DNA of 45,547 nucleotides from an uncultured Oscillospiraceae bacterium. GTDB taxonomy: Bacteria > Bacillota > Clostridia > Oscillospirales > Oscillospiraceae. The stretch's first letter is position 1; every line of letters starts with the position of its first letter. Both the position numbers and the translations under genes were made by a program. The notes under the pieces are model-generated. The model was not told the origin of the DNA. It did no database searches and saw only the letters and a list, made by a program, of their open reading frames with translations. The stretch spans positions 1-45,547 of the forward strand of contig CANRFN010000037.1 of assembly GCA_947629915.1 (NCBI GenBank). The letters are read 5' to 3'. Below are positions 1-9,945 of the stretch, piece by piece.

Positions 1-3000
1 ATCACCTCGGCCCTATTATACACCCCCCAGGGTGCTCTAGTCAAGCATCCAATCAACATTTTTGCTGAATATCACCTTTTGGATCTCGAGGAGGAGATCG
101 ACCTGGCGTTCACAAAGCCAGTGTCGGTGACATTTCATGGAAAGACCTGTCCAACGGGCAAATGGAGCCAGGTATTTGTCACTCTTTGTCGAATGCTCTA
201 TGACGAGTACCCTGACCGGTTCCAGGCACTGAAGGATGACAGCCAGCGCATCATCTTTGGTGAAGAGACAACCTGGGAGCTGCAGAAGCCGATTTACATT
301 GCGGACAATTTGCTTGTGGAAGGCTGCGGAAACGGAACAGAGCATATTCGAAAGCTGCAGGCACTGCTAAGATCCTTGTGGATAGATTATGAGTTGGTTC
401 AGATTCGCTATGTGCGCTATGCGGTCTATGCAATACAAAACCTGGATCAGACGATCCCAAACGAGGATGAAGAAGAGACGGATCCTCTGGTAGCGTATCT
501 GGAGTCTCAGCTTTTGCAATATGTGGATAACCGAGATAAAGGCGGCTTCCTTTGGATTATCGGGGGGACAGGGGCTGATGCCCTTATGCAGCCGCTCAAG
601 AACAGCGAACGATGGAACGCATTTGAACTCGAAAATGGGCCAAATGGCTTGCGGATGGGAGAAATCCCGGATCTCGTCCAGGACGAAGAACTGCTCGGTC
701 AGGTGACATATGAGGAACTGCTGCGCTCCTCAGAGCAGGAAGAGGCGAGCAAAACAAAGGAAGGTGGGAATGCATCTGTGAGTCAGCAGACAGCTAATAC
801 ATTGACGAGCGTTCCCAATTTGCGTAAGGAGTTTCGCGCATGGCTGCTTGAGGGAAAAGCCTCAGTGGCCCAGACCGAGAATTACTGCAAGGCGCTGGAG
901 ACAATTGGAAATTTTGCTGTGCGCTTTACCAGCTCTGGAAGATCTGTTTTTCAGATCAGTGAGACGGTAGAACTGGAAAAGACTTGGTCTAGGGTTAGAA
1001 TGGAGCCTGCTTTATTCCAGCTGGCTTGTGATTGTGAGAGATACCCTACAGCGATCCGTCTGTACCGCACATTTCTGGAGATGCGTAAGACGGCGAAGAA
1101 GGCGGGGCCAAAGTCCAGCGAAGCCTCAAAAAAACAATCGAAACTGACTGAACAGCAGGAACCGAGTAAGAGTACTGACAGGAGAGAGGCCTTCCGTACA
1201 TGGTTGGTCGCGCAGAATGCCGCCCCAGAGCAGGTGAACAGCTATCTTACCGCGCTTGAGACAATCGGGACATATGCTATGTGCAACTTCGGGGCTAGAA
1301 AGTCTGCTTTTCAAGTTGGGGAAGCTGCAGAACTGTATCTCATGTGGAATCAAGTAAAGTTGGATTCCAACTTTCAAAATGCGGATGGACGAAGCCTTGG
1401 GCGATTTTTAGCTGCAGTACGCATGTATGGCCGCTTTCTTAAAGAGCAGCTATCAGAGGAGAATCCAGGAAAAAAACCTGAGTCAGAGCCTAAGAAAGAA
1501 CCTGAAACAAAATCGAAGGAAGGCACGGGTGATAAGCCGCCTAAACAAAAATCGGCTTGCAGGCACGCCTTTGAGGAATGGTTGAGCACGAATGACGTGA
1601 GAGACATTGATGCCGAAGGCTGTGCTGATGCGCTCGATGATCTTGGTGTGTATTTGACTCGTAAGAAGCTTGTGCGTAGGCCAATCTGGTCTGTTTTCGG
1701 TGTGGCACGTTTGGAGAAACTCTGTGAAGTGCTTACGGCTACGGAAAAGGATGGGGAAGAGAGTGATAGAGTTGCATTGCGACTGAGAGCCCTCCAGAAA
1801 TACATTCAGTATCGGAAAAGCGAGGCTTCCAATCAGAGCAACAATCTACTACACCAGAAATTCATGGAGATCCTCCGAGACAACTTCACGAGTGGGTTCC
1901 GCCTAAACAGCATGATAGATAGAGGGCGTTTTAAGACTTATTACGCAGATAAGTATGGTGAGGAACTGAACCTGGAAGATGACGAGGTCGTAGATACTGT
2001 CCGCAAAATCGGAAGAGTGCAAGAGAATCGAGCCTTTTACCAGGACGGTGGCGGAGGACTTGAACTTTTGGATGACATTCAGGAAGAGATAGCCATTGTC
2101 TTTCAAAACGCGAAATGTGTCTATTTTGAATCGGTTTTTGAGCGATACCAGCAAGAGCTGATATCAAAACTACAGATATACACAGTTTCTGCTTTAAAAG
2201 AACAGCTTTTAAAAACTTCGTTCGGGGCCTACCTTTCGGATGACTTCTGCCTCTATATTAAATCGGATCAAGATGCACTTGCGGATGCGGTCGTGTTTTT
2301 GCAGGAGCATCAGACACCACAGACGATTGACCAAATCCACGAGGCCCTCTGGTATTACCCCGTAGGTCGGCTTGAATATGACCTGAGAAATTCAGACCAA
2401 GTTGTCAATCTTGGCTCAAAGCAATACTTCTTTTATGAGAATTTCCCAATTACACAAAAAGAGCTCAAGGGAATAGAAAATCTGCTTCGTAGAGAACTTG
2501 AAAAGAAGGAGTTTGTCACAGACGAAGAACTTCGCCAACTGATTGACCGGAACTGTCCCTCTGTGGCAATTGAAATTGCTGATTACAGTACAACGGAAGT
2601 GCGCAGAATTTTAGCAAAGCTCCTCCAGGGTTCCTTCTATTTCAAAAATAACTTAATCAGCGCCACAGATAGAAAACTCACAAAAGCGAAGGTGACAGTG
2701 GACTTTTGCAAGGAAAGGGATGCCTTCAAGCTGGCCGATTACAAGGAATGCGTGAAAAGCACCGGTTACGACTGGGACACGCTGTACAAGTACATGATGC
2801 GCATCTCTTTCGATGATTTTGTTCGCAAGGGTACTATCCCGTTCAATGTGCCAGAGACAGACGCGGTGTTAGACCGGCTCATAGAGGGGGAGTATGCTTC
2901 CCTGGCAGAGCTGGATTTGTTCCTCCAGTTCCCGGCGCTTCCAGTGCAGTGGAACGCCTATGTCCTGCAGAGCTATGTGGCGCAGTATAGCCAGAAATTC

Positions 3001-3249
3001 CGACTGCTCCGCGGTGACTACGGCGTCTACAATGATTGCACTGGTGCCGTGGTGAGGAGACAATCGAAAATTACATCGCTAGATGAACTGATCACAGACG
3101 TGCTTGCACACGAAGAGGGATGGCGGACATCGGCGGATGCCCTGTCTCTATTGGTGCAGAAGGGGTATTTGAAGAGCAAAACTTACTCTGGAATTGAACG
3201 GATAACAAGAAAAGCACTGAACATGAGAACAGTGATACCCAAGGAGTAG
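1..3249 (+). CDS. Large BREX-associated protein of unknown function, 5' end outside window
   Basis: The frame is open from base 1 and has no ATG or ribosome site near its first internal start (TTG at 79), so the gene probably begins before the window; at least 1,082 codons are visible. The N-terminal part (about residues 10-120 counted from the TTG) looks like a small alpha/beta module with a conserved Trp and Leu pattern. Three roughly 90-residue helical repeats follow (starting near 828, 1185 and 1554), each opening with a F/AF..WL motif and ending in an A.R.Y..FL or AL.KYI.Y motif, joined by charged Lys/Glu/Ser linkers. The rest is helical and winged-helix-like with no catalytic motif I can name. 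It lies 137 bp before brxP on the same strand, so it may be a target-recognition or effector part of the BREX operon. The function is not recognised; an upstream helicase or nuclease domain is possible. Confidence 0.7.
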   Translation: MTSALLYTPQGALVKHPINIFAEYHLLDLEEEIDLAFTKPVSVTFHGKTCPTGKWSQVFVTLCRMLYDEYPDRFQALKDDSQRIIFGEETTWELQKPIYIADNLLVEGCGNGTEHIRKLQALLRSLWIDYELVQIRYVRYAVYAIQNLDQTIPNEDEEETDPLVAYLESQLLQYVDNRDKGGFLWIIGGTGADALMQPLKNSERWNAFELENGPNGLRMGEIPDLVQDEELLGQVTYEELLRSSEQEEASKTKEGGNASVSQQTANTLTSVPNLRKEFRAWLLEGKASVAQTENYCKALETIGNFAVRFTSSGRSVFQISETVELEKTWSRVRMEPALFQLACDCERYPTAIRLYRTFLEMRKTAKKAGPKSSEASKKQSKLTEQQEPSKSTDRREAFRTWLVAQNAAPEQVNSYLTALETIGTYAMCNFGARKSAFQVGEAAELYLMWNQVKLDSNFQNADGRSLGRFLAAVRMYGRFLKEQLSEENPGKKPESEPKKEPETKSKEGTGDKPPKQKSACRHAFEEWLSTNDVRDIDAEGCADALDDLGVYLTRKKLVRRPIWSVFGVARLEKLCEVLTATEKDGEESDRVALRLRALQKYIQYRKSEASNQSNNLLHQKFMEILRDNFTSGFRLNSMIDRGRFKTYYADKYGEELNLEDDEVVDTVRKIGRVQENRAFYQDGGGGLELLDDIQEEIAIVFQNAKCVYFESVFERYQQELISKLQIYTVSALKEQLLKTSFGAYLSDDFCLYIKSDQDALADAVVFLQEHQTPQTIDQIHEALWYYPVGRLEYDLRNSDQVVNLGSKQYFFYENFPITQKELKGIENLLRRELEKKEFVTDEELRQLIDRNCPSVAIEIADYSTTEVRRILAKLLQGSFYFKNNLISATDRKLTKAKVTVDFCKERDAFKLADYKECVKSTGYDWDTLYKYMMRISFDDFVRKGTIPFNVPETDAVLDRLIEGEYASLAELDLFLQFPALPVQWNAYVLQSYVAQYSQKFRLLRGDYGVYNDCTGAVVRRQSKITSLDELITDVLAHEEGWRTSADALSLLVQKGYLKSKTYSGIERITRKALNMRTVIPKE

Positions 3250-3385
3250 GCAGAGTATGAATTTTCAAGCAAGAGCATCATTCAGGAACGCCTGAAAATG
3301 CAGTGGGGGAAAGACGGAATGGTGCATGGAAAGAGAAGAATACCAAGACCTGAGTGCTGGCGAAGGAAAGGAAGAGAAGTGACCA

Positions 3386-5713
3386 ATGTACCAGTATGTT
3401 TGGGACGAAGAAACAGGAGGCCTTCTGCTCACCAGTGAGGTATCGAAGTTTAGCAAGGAGCCTCGCCCGGTCTATTCCCGAGAACTGAATAACCTAGGCT
3501 TTAATCGCTATTGGTCTTATCCCCAAGACAATTTAAGGCCTGTTATGTGGGCAGAAGCGAACAACTACATTTATAGGGGACGGACAGTTGCAAGACTCAA
3601 TGGTGGAACTTTATACAGCATGCCCACTATTACTATCTTGGAAGAGCCAGAGCCAGATCATGGTATGCTGAAGTTAGTAGATGTCCAGGAAATGTGTCGA
3701 AGAAATCAAAACGCGATCGAGAGCCTGTCGCAGGAGACAATCCGCAAAGTGTATAGTGTATACACGAAGTACAGAGACAAGGTCGATATTTTCCATGTGT
3801 CTTTTAGCGGTGGAAAGGACAGCGTTGTCAATCTGGACATTGTGCAGAGAGTGATCCCGCATGATGAGTTTGTTGTGCTGTTTGGCGATACAGGAATGGA
3901 GTTTCCGGATACGTATGCGGTGGTGGAGAAGACAAAAACGGAGTGCGAACGCAGCGGAATAAAGTTCTATACGGCCAAGAATGAAACGAATCCTTTGGAC
4001 AACTGGCGGATATTTGGACCGCCATCAAAGACGATTCGGTGGTGCTGCAGTGTTCACAAGACGACCCCGCAATTACTCATGCTGAGGGATATTGTTGGGT
4101 CTGATGACCTGGTGGAGATGGCATTTGTCGGTGTGCGCAGAGATGAAAGCCTGAAGCGCAGTGAGTATGATTACATCTCTCTGGGGACAAAGCATCGAGG
4201 ACAATATAGCTGTAATCCGATCATCGATTGGAGTTCTGCCGAAGTTTATCTCTACATCTATTCTCGAGGGCTCATCTTGAATGAAGCGTATAAAAAGGGA
4301 AACAGCAGAGTAGGATGTCTGGTTTGCCCAATGGCAGGGGAACGGCATGAATACATCCGAAGGAACTGTTACCCGCGAGAAGTAGAGAAATATATCCGTG
4401 TGATCCGTGAGACGAACGGGAGGGAGTACCCCACACGGGAGGATACTGAGCATTTCATTGAAGTCGGTGGCTGGAAAGTAAGGAATAACGGGCGAGATAT
4501 TATTAGCCTGCCGCAGAAGTATAAGGAGAAGAGCGCAAATGTATTGGAGGTGCGCGGCGCCTCCCAAGACTGGAAAGTGTGGCTCAAAACCCTTGGAGAG
4601 TACAACATAGAAGGCAAACAGTGTATTTTACGGTATCGGGGTGAGACGTATACCTTCGATGTAGAAGAGACAGGTGACGCCGTTTTGGTGACGCTCCCAA
4701 ATGAGATGGTGAAGCTCTCTCCAACGGTGACCAAAAGCATCAAACAGGTATTTCGAAAGGCCGCATATTGTATCGGGTGCAAGGAGTGCCAGGCGGACTG
4801 CCCATATGGATGCTTGAAGTTTGAGAACGGAACGCTTGTGATACGGGACGATTGCCGCCACTGCTTAAACTGTCACAAGCCGGCAGGCGGGTGCCTGTTA
4901 TACAAATCGTTAGAACAGCCGAAAGGAACGGGAACAATGAGCAACAAAGCAATTGACTGCTATGCAGATCATGCCCCCAAACCTGAGTGGATTGAGTCAT
5001 TCTTTGCCCTGAAGGATGACTTTTTCGAGAATCACACCCTGGGCACTACGATGATCGATATGTTCAGAAGATTCCTGCGAGATGCGGAATTGATTCAAGA
5101 CAACAAGCTGACTGAGACGGCCCATATCCTAGACGGGATTGGCCTGACGAGCCCCACGTTCTGGGGAATTCTGCTGGTCAACTTGAGCCACACCGCTGAG
5201 GTGGGCTGGTACGTACGAAACATCCCCTTTGACGAGATCATCCAGCGAGACTATCTCATTCAACTCTTGCAGGATGCTGGTGCCAAAGAGAGGGGATCCA
5301 AGTCTGTGGCAGGAGCCTATCGGCGGATCTTGACGCTTCCTTTCGGCAAACTGCTCGGACTGGGTGAGGTAGTTGCGGAGAAGAAAGGATTTTACCTGAT
5401 CCGTGGCCACTGGAGCGATCCGGTGCCAGAGGTGATTCTGTACGCTCTGTACAAGTTCGCAGAGAAGTGCGGCGGGATCTATCAGCTGAGACTGGATTCG
5501 CTGCTGGATGACTCCATTGAGCGGGATGGGGTGAGCCCCACCCGGATCTTTGGGTTGGATCGTGAGACGATGGTTCGCATTTTGAACGGCCTGTCCGTGA
5601 ACTATCCGGAGTTCATCTCAGCGTCCTTCACGCTTGACCTGGATAGCATCACGCTCCGTGAGGAAAAGACATCAATGGATGTCCTCCGCCTATTATCGAC
5701 AAGGGGGTATTAG
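3386..5713 (+). CDS. brxP: BrxP-like PAPS reductase/4Fe-4S/DUF4007-like protein of type 4 BREX
   Basis: A 775-residue multidomain protein. The N-terminal 90 residues are rich in Trp and Tyr (YVWDEETGG). The adenylating PAPS-reductase/ATP-pyrophosphatase domain follows, with its P-loop SFSGGKDSV near residue 141 and the cysteine-bearing segments WCCSVHK and GCLVCPMAG. Near residues 455-510 is a cysteine-rich ferredoxin-like segment (CIGCKECQADCPYGC, then CRHCLNCHK) able to hold an iron-sulfur cluster. The last 270 residues resemble the DUF4007 region that I associate, from memory, with Dnd-type loci. In DndC and SspD, related domains activate DNA phosphate for sulfur insertion; that role here is inference. 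Only 3 bp separate it from brxC. The ATG is preceded by a GGAAAGGAAG ribosome site. The domain set and neighbours match the PAPS-reductase component of type 4 BREX. Confidence 0.9.
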   Translation: MYQYVWDEETGGLLLTSEVSKFSKEPRPVYSRELNNLGFNRYWSYPQDNLRPVMWAEANNYIYRGRTVARLNGGTLYSMPTITILEEPEPDHGMLKLVDVQEMCRRNQNAIESLSQETIRKVYSVYTKYRDKVDIFHVSFSGGKDSVVNLDIVQRVIPHDEFVVLFGDTGMEFPDTYAVVEKTKTECERSGIKFYTAKNETNPLDNWRIFGPPSKTIRWCCSVHKTTPQLLMLRDIVGSDDLVEMAFVGVRRDESLKRSEYDYISLGTKHRGQYSCNPIIDWSSAEVYLYIYSRGLILNEAYKKGNSRVGCLVCPMAGERHEYIRRNCYPREVEKYIRVIRETNGREYPTREDTEHFIEVGGWKVRNNGRDIISLPQKYKEKSANVLEVRGASQDWKVWLKTLGEYNIEGKQCILRYRGETYTFDVEETGDAVLVTLPNEMVKLSPTVTKSIKQVFRKAAYCIGCKECQADCPYGCLKFENGTLVIRDDCRHCLNCHKPAGGCLLYKSLEQPKGTGTMSNKAIDCYADHAPKPEWIESFFALKDDFFENHTLGTTMIDMFRRFLRDAELIQDNKLTETAHILDGIGLTSPTFWGILLVNLSHTAEVGWYVRNIPFDEIIQRDYLIQLLQDAGAKERGSKSVAGAYRRILTLPFGKLLGLGEVVAEKKGFYLIRGHWSDPVPEVILYALYKFAEKCGGIYQLRLDSLLDDSIERDGVSPTRIFGLDRETMVRILNGLSVNYPEFISASFTLDLDSITLREEKTSMDVLRLLSTRGY

Positions 5714-5716
5714 GAG

Positions 5717-8700
5717 ATGGAAAATAGGCCCTACCAAGACTACTTCAACATCAATCCCAAGTTCTATGCCGAGGTTACTGAAGACCTGATTGCCAGCGGC
5801 TTGGTGTCTTGGAAGGATTTTTATCCCCATGCTACCTTTGTGAAGCTACTTCAGAAGGTCTGCGATGTGCTGTCGGGGAAAACGCCGTCCTCCCTGTGGG
5901 TGGAGGGCGCCTATGGTACAGGCAAATCCCACGCTGCCCTGGCGGTAAAGTCCATGCTGGAGGCCTCAGATGATGAGGTAAAAGAGTACTTTGCAGACTT
6001 TAAGCTCAGCCAGGATCTCTGCCAAAAGTTGCTCACAGTGAAGAACGCAGGGAAGCTGCTGATTGTGCATCGAATGGGCTCTGGCAGTATCCGGACAGAT
6101 CAGGATCTTATCTTGGCGATGCAAGACAGCATCATGCGGGCAATGGCTGCCAACGGGATTGAGAATCAAGGAGAGGCAAGCCTTCGAGATGCTGTACTGA
6201 AATGGTTCGAGAAGGACGCGAGCAGAGACTATTTCAACAGGCTGATATCAGAAGATGAGGCGTATGCATGGAAGTTCGGCAATCAGAAAGTGGAAGATAT
6301 TATTCAGCAGTTGAAGGCAGGCTCTCCGGAGAGGGTCACGAAGCTGATGAGACTGATCATGGAAGTGGCCAAGGCCAACGGCATCACTGGACTACTCAGA
6401 GACATTCAAGATATGGCGGCCTGGATCAAAAGCATAATCGATGAAAACCACCTGAAGGCGATCCTGTTTATTTGGGATGAGTTCACCGAGTTTTTCCTGA
6501 ACAACCCGAATTCTCTCACTGGTTTTCAGACTTTGGCTGAGATCAGTCTCTCGAAGCCCTTCTACTTCATGATCATAACACACCAGAGCCGCAGCTTGTT
6601 TCAGAATACTGAGACTTCGAAAAAGATCTTGGACCGGTTTGTGCCGCCGATTGATATCAAGCTGCCGGAGAACACGGCTTTCCACCTGATGGCTGCAGCT
6701 ATGAGAGAAACCGATGATGTGGAAATGAAAAAGCAGTGGGCGGGATATAAGAGTGAGTTGAACAGCAACCTTGAAACGGCCCGCGCTATCATCCAAGACG
6801 GTGTTCGGAAATCCTCTGACCCGGGACAGATCTCAACGGTATCTGATGAGGAATTGCAGTCGATTGTTCCGATTCATCCGTATGCAGCATTGTTGCTGAA
6901 GCACCTGTCTGTAGCGTTTAAGTCCAATCAGCGCAGCATGTTCAACTTTATCATCAGAGATGACCCGGATGTACATGCTTTTAAGTGGTTCATCAGGGAA
7001 TATGGACCGCTGAGCACAACAAACCTACTGACTATCGATATGTTGTGGGATTTCTTCTATGGTAACGGCGATAACGGCCTGAACGATGACGTGCGGGTTA
7101 TCCTGAACTCGTACAACCTCCTTGATGCAAGTAAGCTCTCCACAGAGGATCAGAGAGTGCTAAAAACCATTCTGCTGCTGCAGGCAATATCCATGAGAGT
7201 GGGATCGGTAGAGCTGTTGCGTCCCAATGAGCTGAACGTAGAGTTGGCATTCAGCGGGACGGATTGGCAGCAGAACAAGGCAACCAGCATAGCAAAGAAG
7301 CTGGTGCAAAACCAGGTGCTGTTCACAAGGCCCGTGAGCAGTGGAAAGACAGAGTACACAGTGGCCAATAGCACTGGTGATGCAGCAACGATCAGTAAGA
7401 AGAAAGAGGAGATAGCAGAGAACACGAAGACACAGGATCTGATTGTCCAAGGGAATTTGCTCAGTGCCGTTCAATTGCCTGCACCGATTAGCAAACGCTT
7501 TGTACTGGAAGCTGCTGCGGCGAAGAACTTCAATGCCATTGTGAGCAAGGTGTCCAGCAATGCGAGTCCGAACCGTTTCCAGGGGATTGTGACGTTTGCT
7601 CGGGACGATGTGGAGGCAACACAGCTGCAGGGACAGATTCTTCGTGCAATGCAGGCCCGAAAGGATAGCCTCCTCATCATTGATGCTGGTCTGACCCCTC
7701 TGGGGAAGGACCTCTTTGATCAGTATACCGAGAACATGGCGTACAGCAGCTACTACGCGCAGAACGATAAGCGCCGCGCCAAAGACTATCAAAGCCAAGC
7801 TGAGAGATGCCTGAAAGAGTGGAAAGATAAGATTCAGGCGGGTGCATTCATGCTGTACAGCGATAGATACCTCAATGGAGTCCGCGTGACGAATCTTCCA
7901 GCCCTAGTGGATGAACTCAGCGAGATGAACCACCATAAGTACCCCTATGGCCTGGAGCAGATGAACGTCAGTGATGCCCTGTTTGGGGAAGGGGCGTTTC
8001 CTCAGGGGGCAGAACTGGGAATTGGTCAAAAGTTGACGGGCAGATTTAAATCAGCCCTTGAGAAAAACAGTCTTTCTACTGCACTAAAGGGCGCATGGAA
8101 TGTGGAACGTTATTGGGAGGACCCCGCCAAGCGAGCACTGCCCATTGTCCAATTGAAGCTGAAGGTAGAACAGATTATCTCGGAAGGGTTCCAGAAGCGG
8201 GCCGAAAGGGTTAGCTTGTTTGACCTGTTTCAGCAGCTCACGGACGAACCGTTCGGCCTGATGCCCAACAATATCACGGCATTTGTCTTGGGATTCGTGC
8301 TCAAGGAATATGCCCAAGGGGACTTTTTCTGGACAAATGGCTCTACTACCGAGATCATGACGCCGGATAAGATGAAGAGCGCAATTGCAAACGTTTTGAA
8401 TCAGAGACTATCACCGGCGAGAAATTTCAAAGAGGAATTCATAGCGCGTATGGGGGAAAATCACCGTGCCTTCCTCAAATGCACGACTACAGTGTTCAAT
8501 ATCTCCGAGAAGCAATGCGGCAATGTGGAAGATGCATGCAAACAGCTGCGGATCACTATGAAACGGTTTTCTTTCCCAATCTGGTGTGTCAAGGGCGTGC
8601 TGAATGACGAAGAGCTTACCACGCCCACTGCGAAGCTGAAGGAGATCATTGACAGCTATTGCCTGATCGCTAATACCGCCAATGGGAACCAAGGCAATGA

Positions 8701-9934
8701 GAGCGAGATCGCAGAGAGTATTGGCAAGGCTGTTCGGGAGACGCCGGAGATTGTTGCCGACCTTGCGAAGGTGATTAACAGCGACAATTGCCGGAAGGGT
8801 ATGCTGGCGTATATCGATCACTTTGAGGGCGGTGTCCTCAAACAGTTGGCAGCGCAGATCGGCGACAACGGTGCATATCTGGATGTGGTGAAGGACAGAT
8901 TCAATGTTGATGCAGCGAACTGGGCCTGGAACACAGAGACGGCAGACAACAAAATCCGAGATGTGATATTGGAATATCGCATCATTGACGAGTCCAATAA
9001 GAGCCTTCCTAAGTGTCGTAATATCAGAGAGGTTATCACAGGGTGGAACAACAGGGCCAAAAACATCCGGATGCCATATGAGACGATCAAGCCGTCTGCG
9101 GGAGACTTGGCACCGTTCCTTGAGGCGCTGTACAGCATGAGCGGAAGCAAAGATCTCCCTGATCAGAAAAGGGCCAGATTCTATGAGCTGCTTCTTGCAT
9201 GCAGAGAGGACTTCGACCACTTCTACAGTAACCAGGTGAGCGTGTTTAAGCAGGTGGCAGCACCTTTCCTGGGCGATCTGAAGGACCATGAGATCACAAT
9301 GCTGTATAACGATCTCAATGCTGGTCAGTTTATGAAGCAGCAAAGTGAGTACTTTCAGCACATTGAGCGATTGGTGAAGGAGTTCCAGGACAAACAGCTG
9401 AAGAAGCAGCTGCGAAACCTCTGGCAGGAAAAGACGGGATCCAAGGATCCTGCAGCGTGGTCCTCAAAATACGATACGCCGATCCTCTGTATGTTCGATG
9501 ATGGTGAGCGGGTCGAGGCAAAGCGTGTGTTCACAACAATGCTGAGCAATTCTCCTTCGGATGCGGAGGTGAATTATGCGATTCAATACCTCCAGAAGGC
9601 GACATTCTACGACAGACTGGCGGATGAAGACGAGCGAGACAGGTGCTTTGCGGCACGCGTAATGGGAGACTACGCGATCTTACTAAACGACCTGCAGGAG
9701 GTGCGGGAGTACATATCCGATAATACCAGAGAGAGGGCCTACGACTGGTTTGACAACTCTGCAGTCCGCAATTTGATTGGTATGTGTGCTGAGAAGCAAT
9801 ACAAACGGGGCGGCTATGAGCAGGTCATGAACATCATAGATCAAATGGATTCCAGCGATCTCAGAGTGTACCTCAAGGACCTGATTTCTACGAATGTGAC
9901 AGTGGGTATCCAGATTCTCCGGAAGAAGAAGTAG
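5717..9934 (+). CDS. brxC: BrxC/PglY-family giant ATPase of BREX
   Basis: A 1,405-residue soluble P-loop ATPase. Walker A is GAYGTGKSH at residues 64-72 and a Walker B-like IWDEFTEFF lies near residue 253. The remainder is long, helical and without a nuclease motif, as expected for the BrxC/PglY family (usually 1,200-1,400 residues). BrxC is an essential core BREX ATPase thought to act with PglZ in both host marking and phage exclusion. The start ATG lies 3 bp after the brxP stop; an AAGGGGG about 10 bp upstream can serve as ribosome site. Only 5 bp separate its stop from the first ATG of pglZ, so the genes are probably translationally coupled. The assignment rests on length, Walker motif and gene order. 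Confidence 0.9.
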   Translation: MENRPYQDYFNINPKFYAEVTEDLIASGLVSWKDFYPHATFVKLLQKVCDVLSGKTPSSLWVEGAYGTGKSHAALAVKSMLEASDDEVKEYFADFKLSQDLCQKLLTVKNAGKLLIVHRMGSGSIRTDQDLILAMQDSIMRAMAANGIENQGEASLRDAVLKWFEKDASRDYFNRLISEDEAYAWKFGNQKVEDIIQQLKAGSPERVTKLMRLIMEVAKANGITGLLRDIQDMAAWIKSIIDENHLKAILFIWDEFTEFFLNNPNSLTGFQTLAEISLSKPFYFMIITHQSRSLFQNTETSKKILDRFVPPIDIKLPENTAFHLMAAAMRETDDVEMKKQWAGYKSELNSNLETARAIIQDGVRKSSDPGQISTVSDEELQSIVPIHPYAALLLKHLSVAFKSNQRSMFNFIIRDDPDVHAFKWFIREYGPLSTTNLLTIDMLWDFFYGNGDNGLNDDVRVILNSYNLLDASKLSTEDQRVLKTILLLQAISMRVGSVELLRPNELNVELAFSGTDWQQNKATSIAKKLVQNQVLFTRPVSSGKTEYTVANSTGDAATISKKKEEIAENTKTQDLIVQGNLLSAVQLPAPISKRFVLEAAAAKNFNAIVSKVSSNASPNRFQGIVTFARDDVEATQLQGQILRAMQARKDSLLIIDAGLTPLGKDLFDQYTENMAYSSYYAQNDKRRAKDYQSQAERCLKEWKDKIQAGAFMLYSDRYLNGVRVTNLPALVDELSEMNHHKYPYGLEQMNVSDALFGEGAFPQGAELGIGQKLTGRFKSALEKNSLSTALKGAWNVERYWEDPAKRALPIVQLKLKVEQIISEGFQKRAERVSLFDLFQQLTDEPFGLMPNNITAFVLGFVLKEYAQGDFFWTNGSTTEIMTPDKMKSAIANVLNQRLSPARNFKEEFIARMGENHRAFLKCTTTVFNISEKQCGNVEDACKQLRITMKRFSFPIWCVKGVLNDEELTTPTAKLKEIIDSYCLIANTANGNQGNESEIAESIGKAVRETPEIVADLAKVINSDNCRKGMLAYIDHFEGGVLKQLAAQIGDNGAYLDVVKDRFNVDAANWAWNTETADNKIRDVILEYRIIDESNKSLPKCRNIREVITGWNNRAKNIRMPYETIKPSAGDLAPFLEALYSMSGSKDLPDQKRARFYELLLACREDFDHFYSNQVSVFKQVAAPFLGDLKDHEITMLYNDLNAGQFMKQQSEYFQHIERLVKEFQDKQLKKQLRNLWQEKTGSKDPAAWSSKYDTPILCMFDDGERVEAKRVFTTMLSNSPSDAEVNYAIQYLQKATFYDRLADEDERDRCFAARVMGDYAILLNDLQEVREYISDNTRERAYDWFDNSAVRNLIGMCAEKQYKRGGYEQVMNIIDQMDSSDLRVYLKDLISTNVTVGIQILRKKK

Positions 9935-9945
9935 GGAGGATGGGC

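Noticed and set aside
5717..9934. BrxC read as a Dnd/Ssp restriction ATPase such as DndF or SspC
   Set aside because: Length, Walker A context and the following PglZ and BrxL genes fit BREX better.
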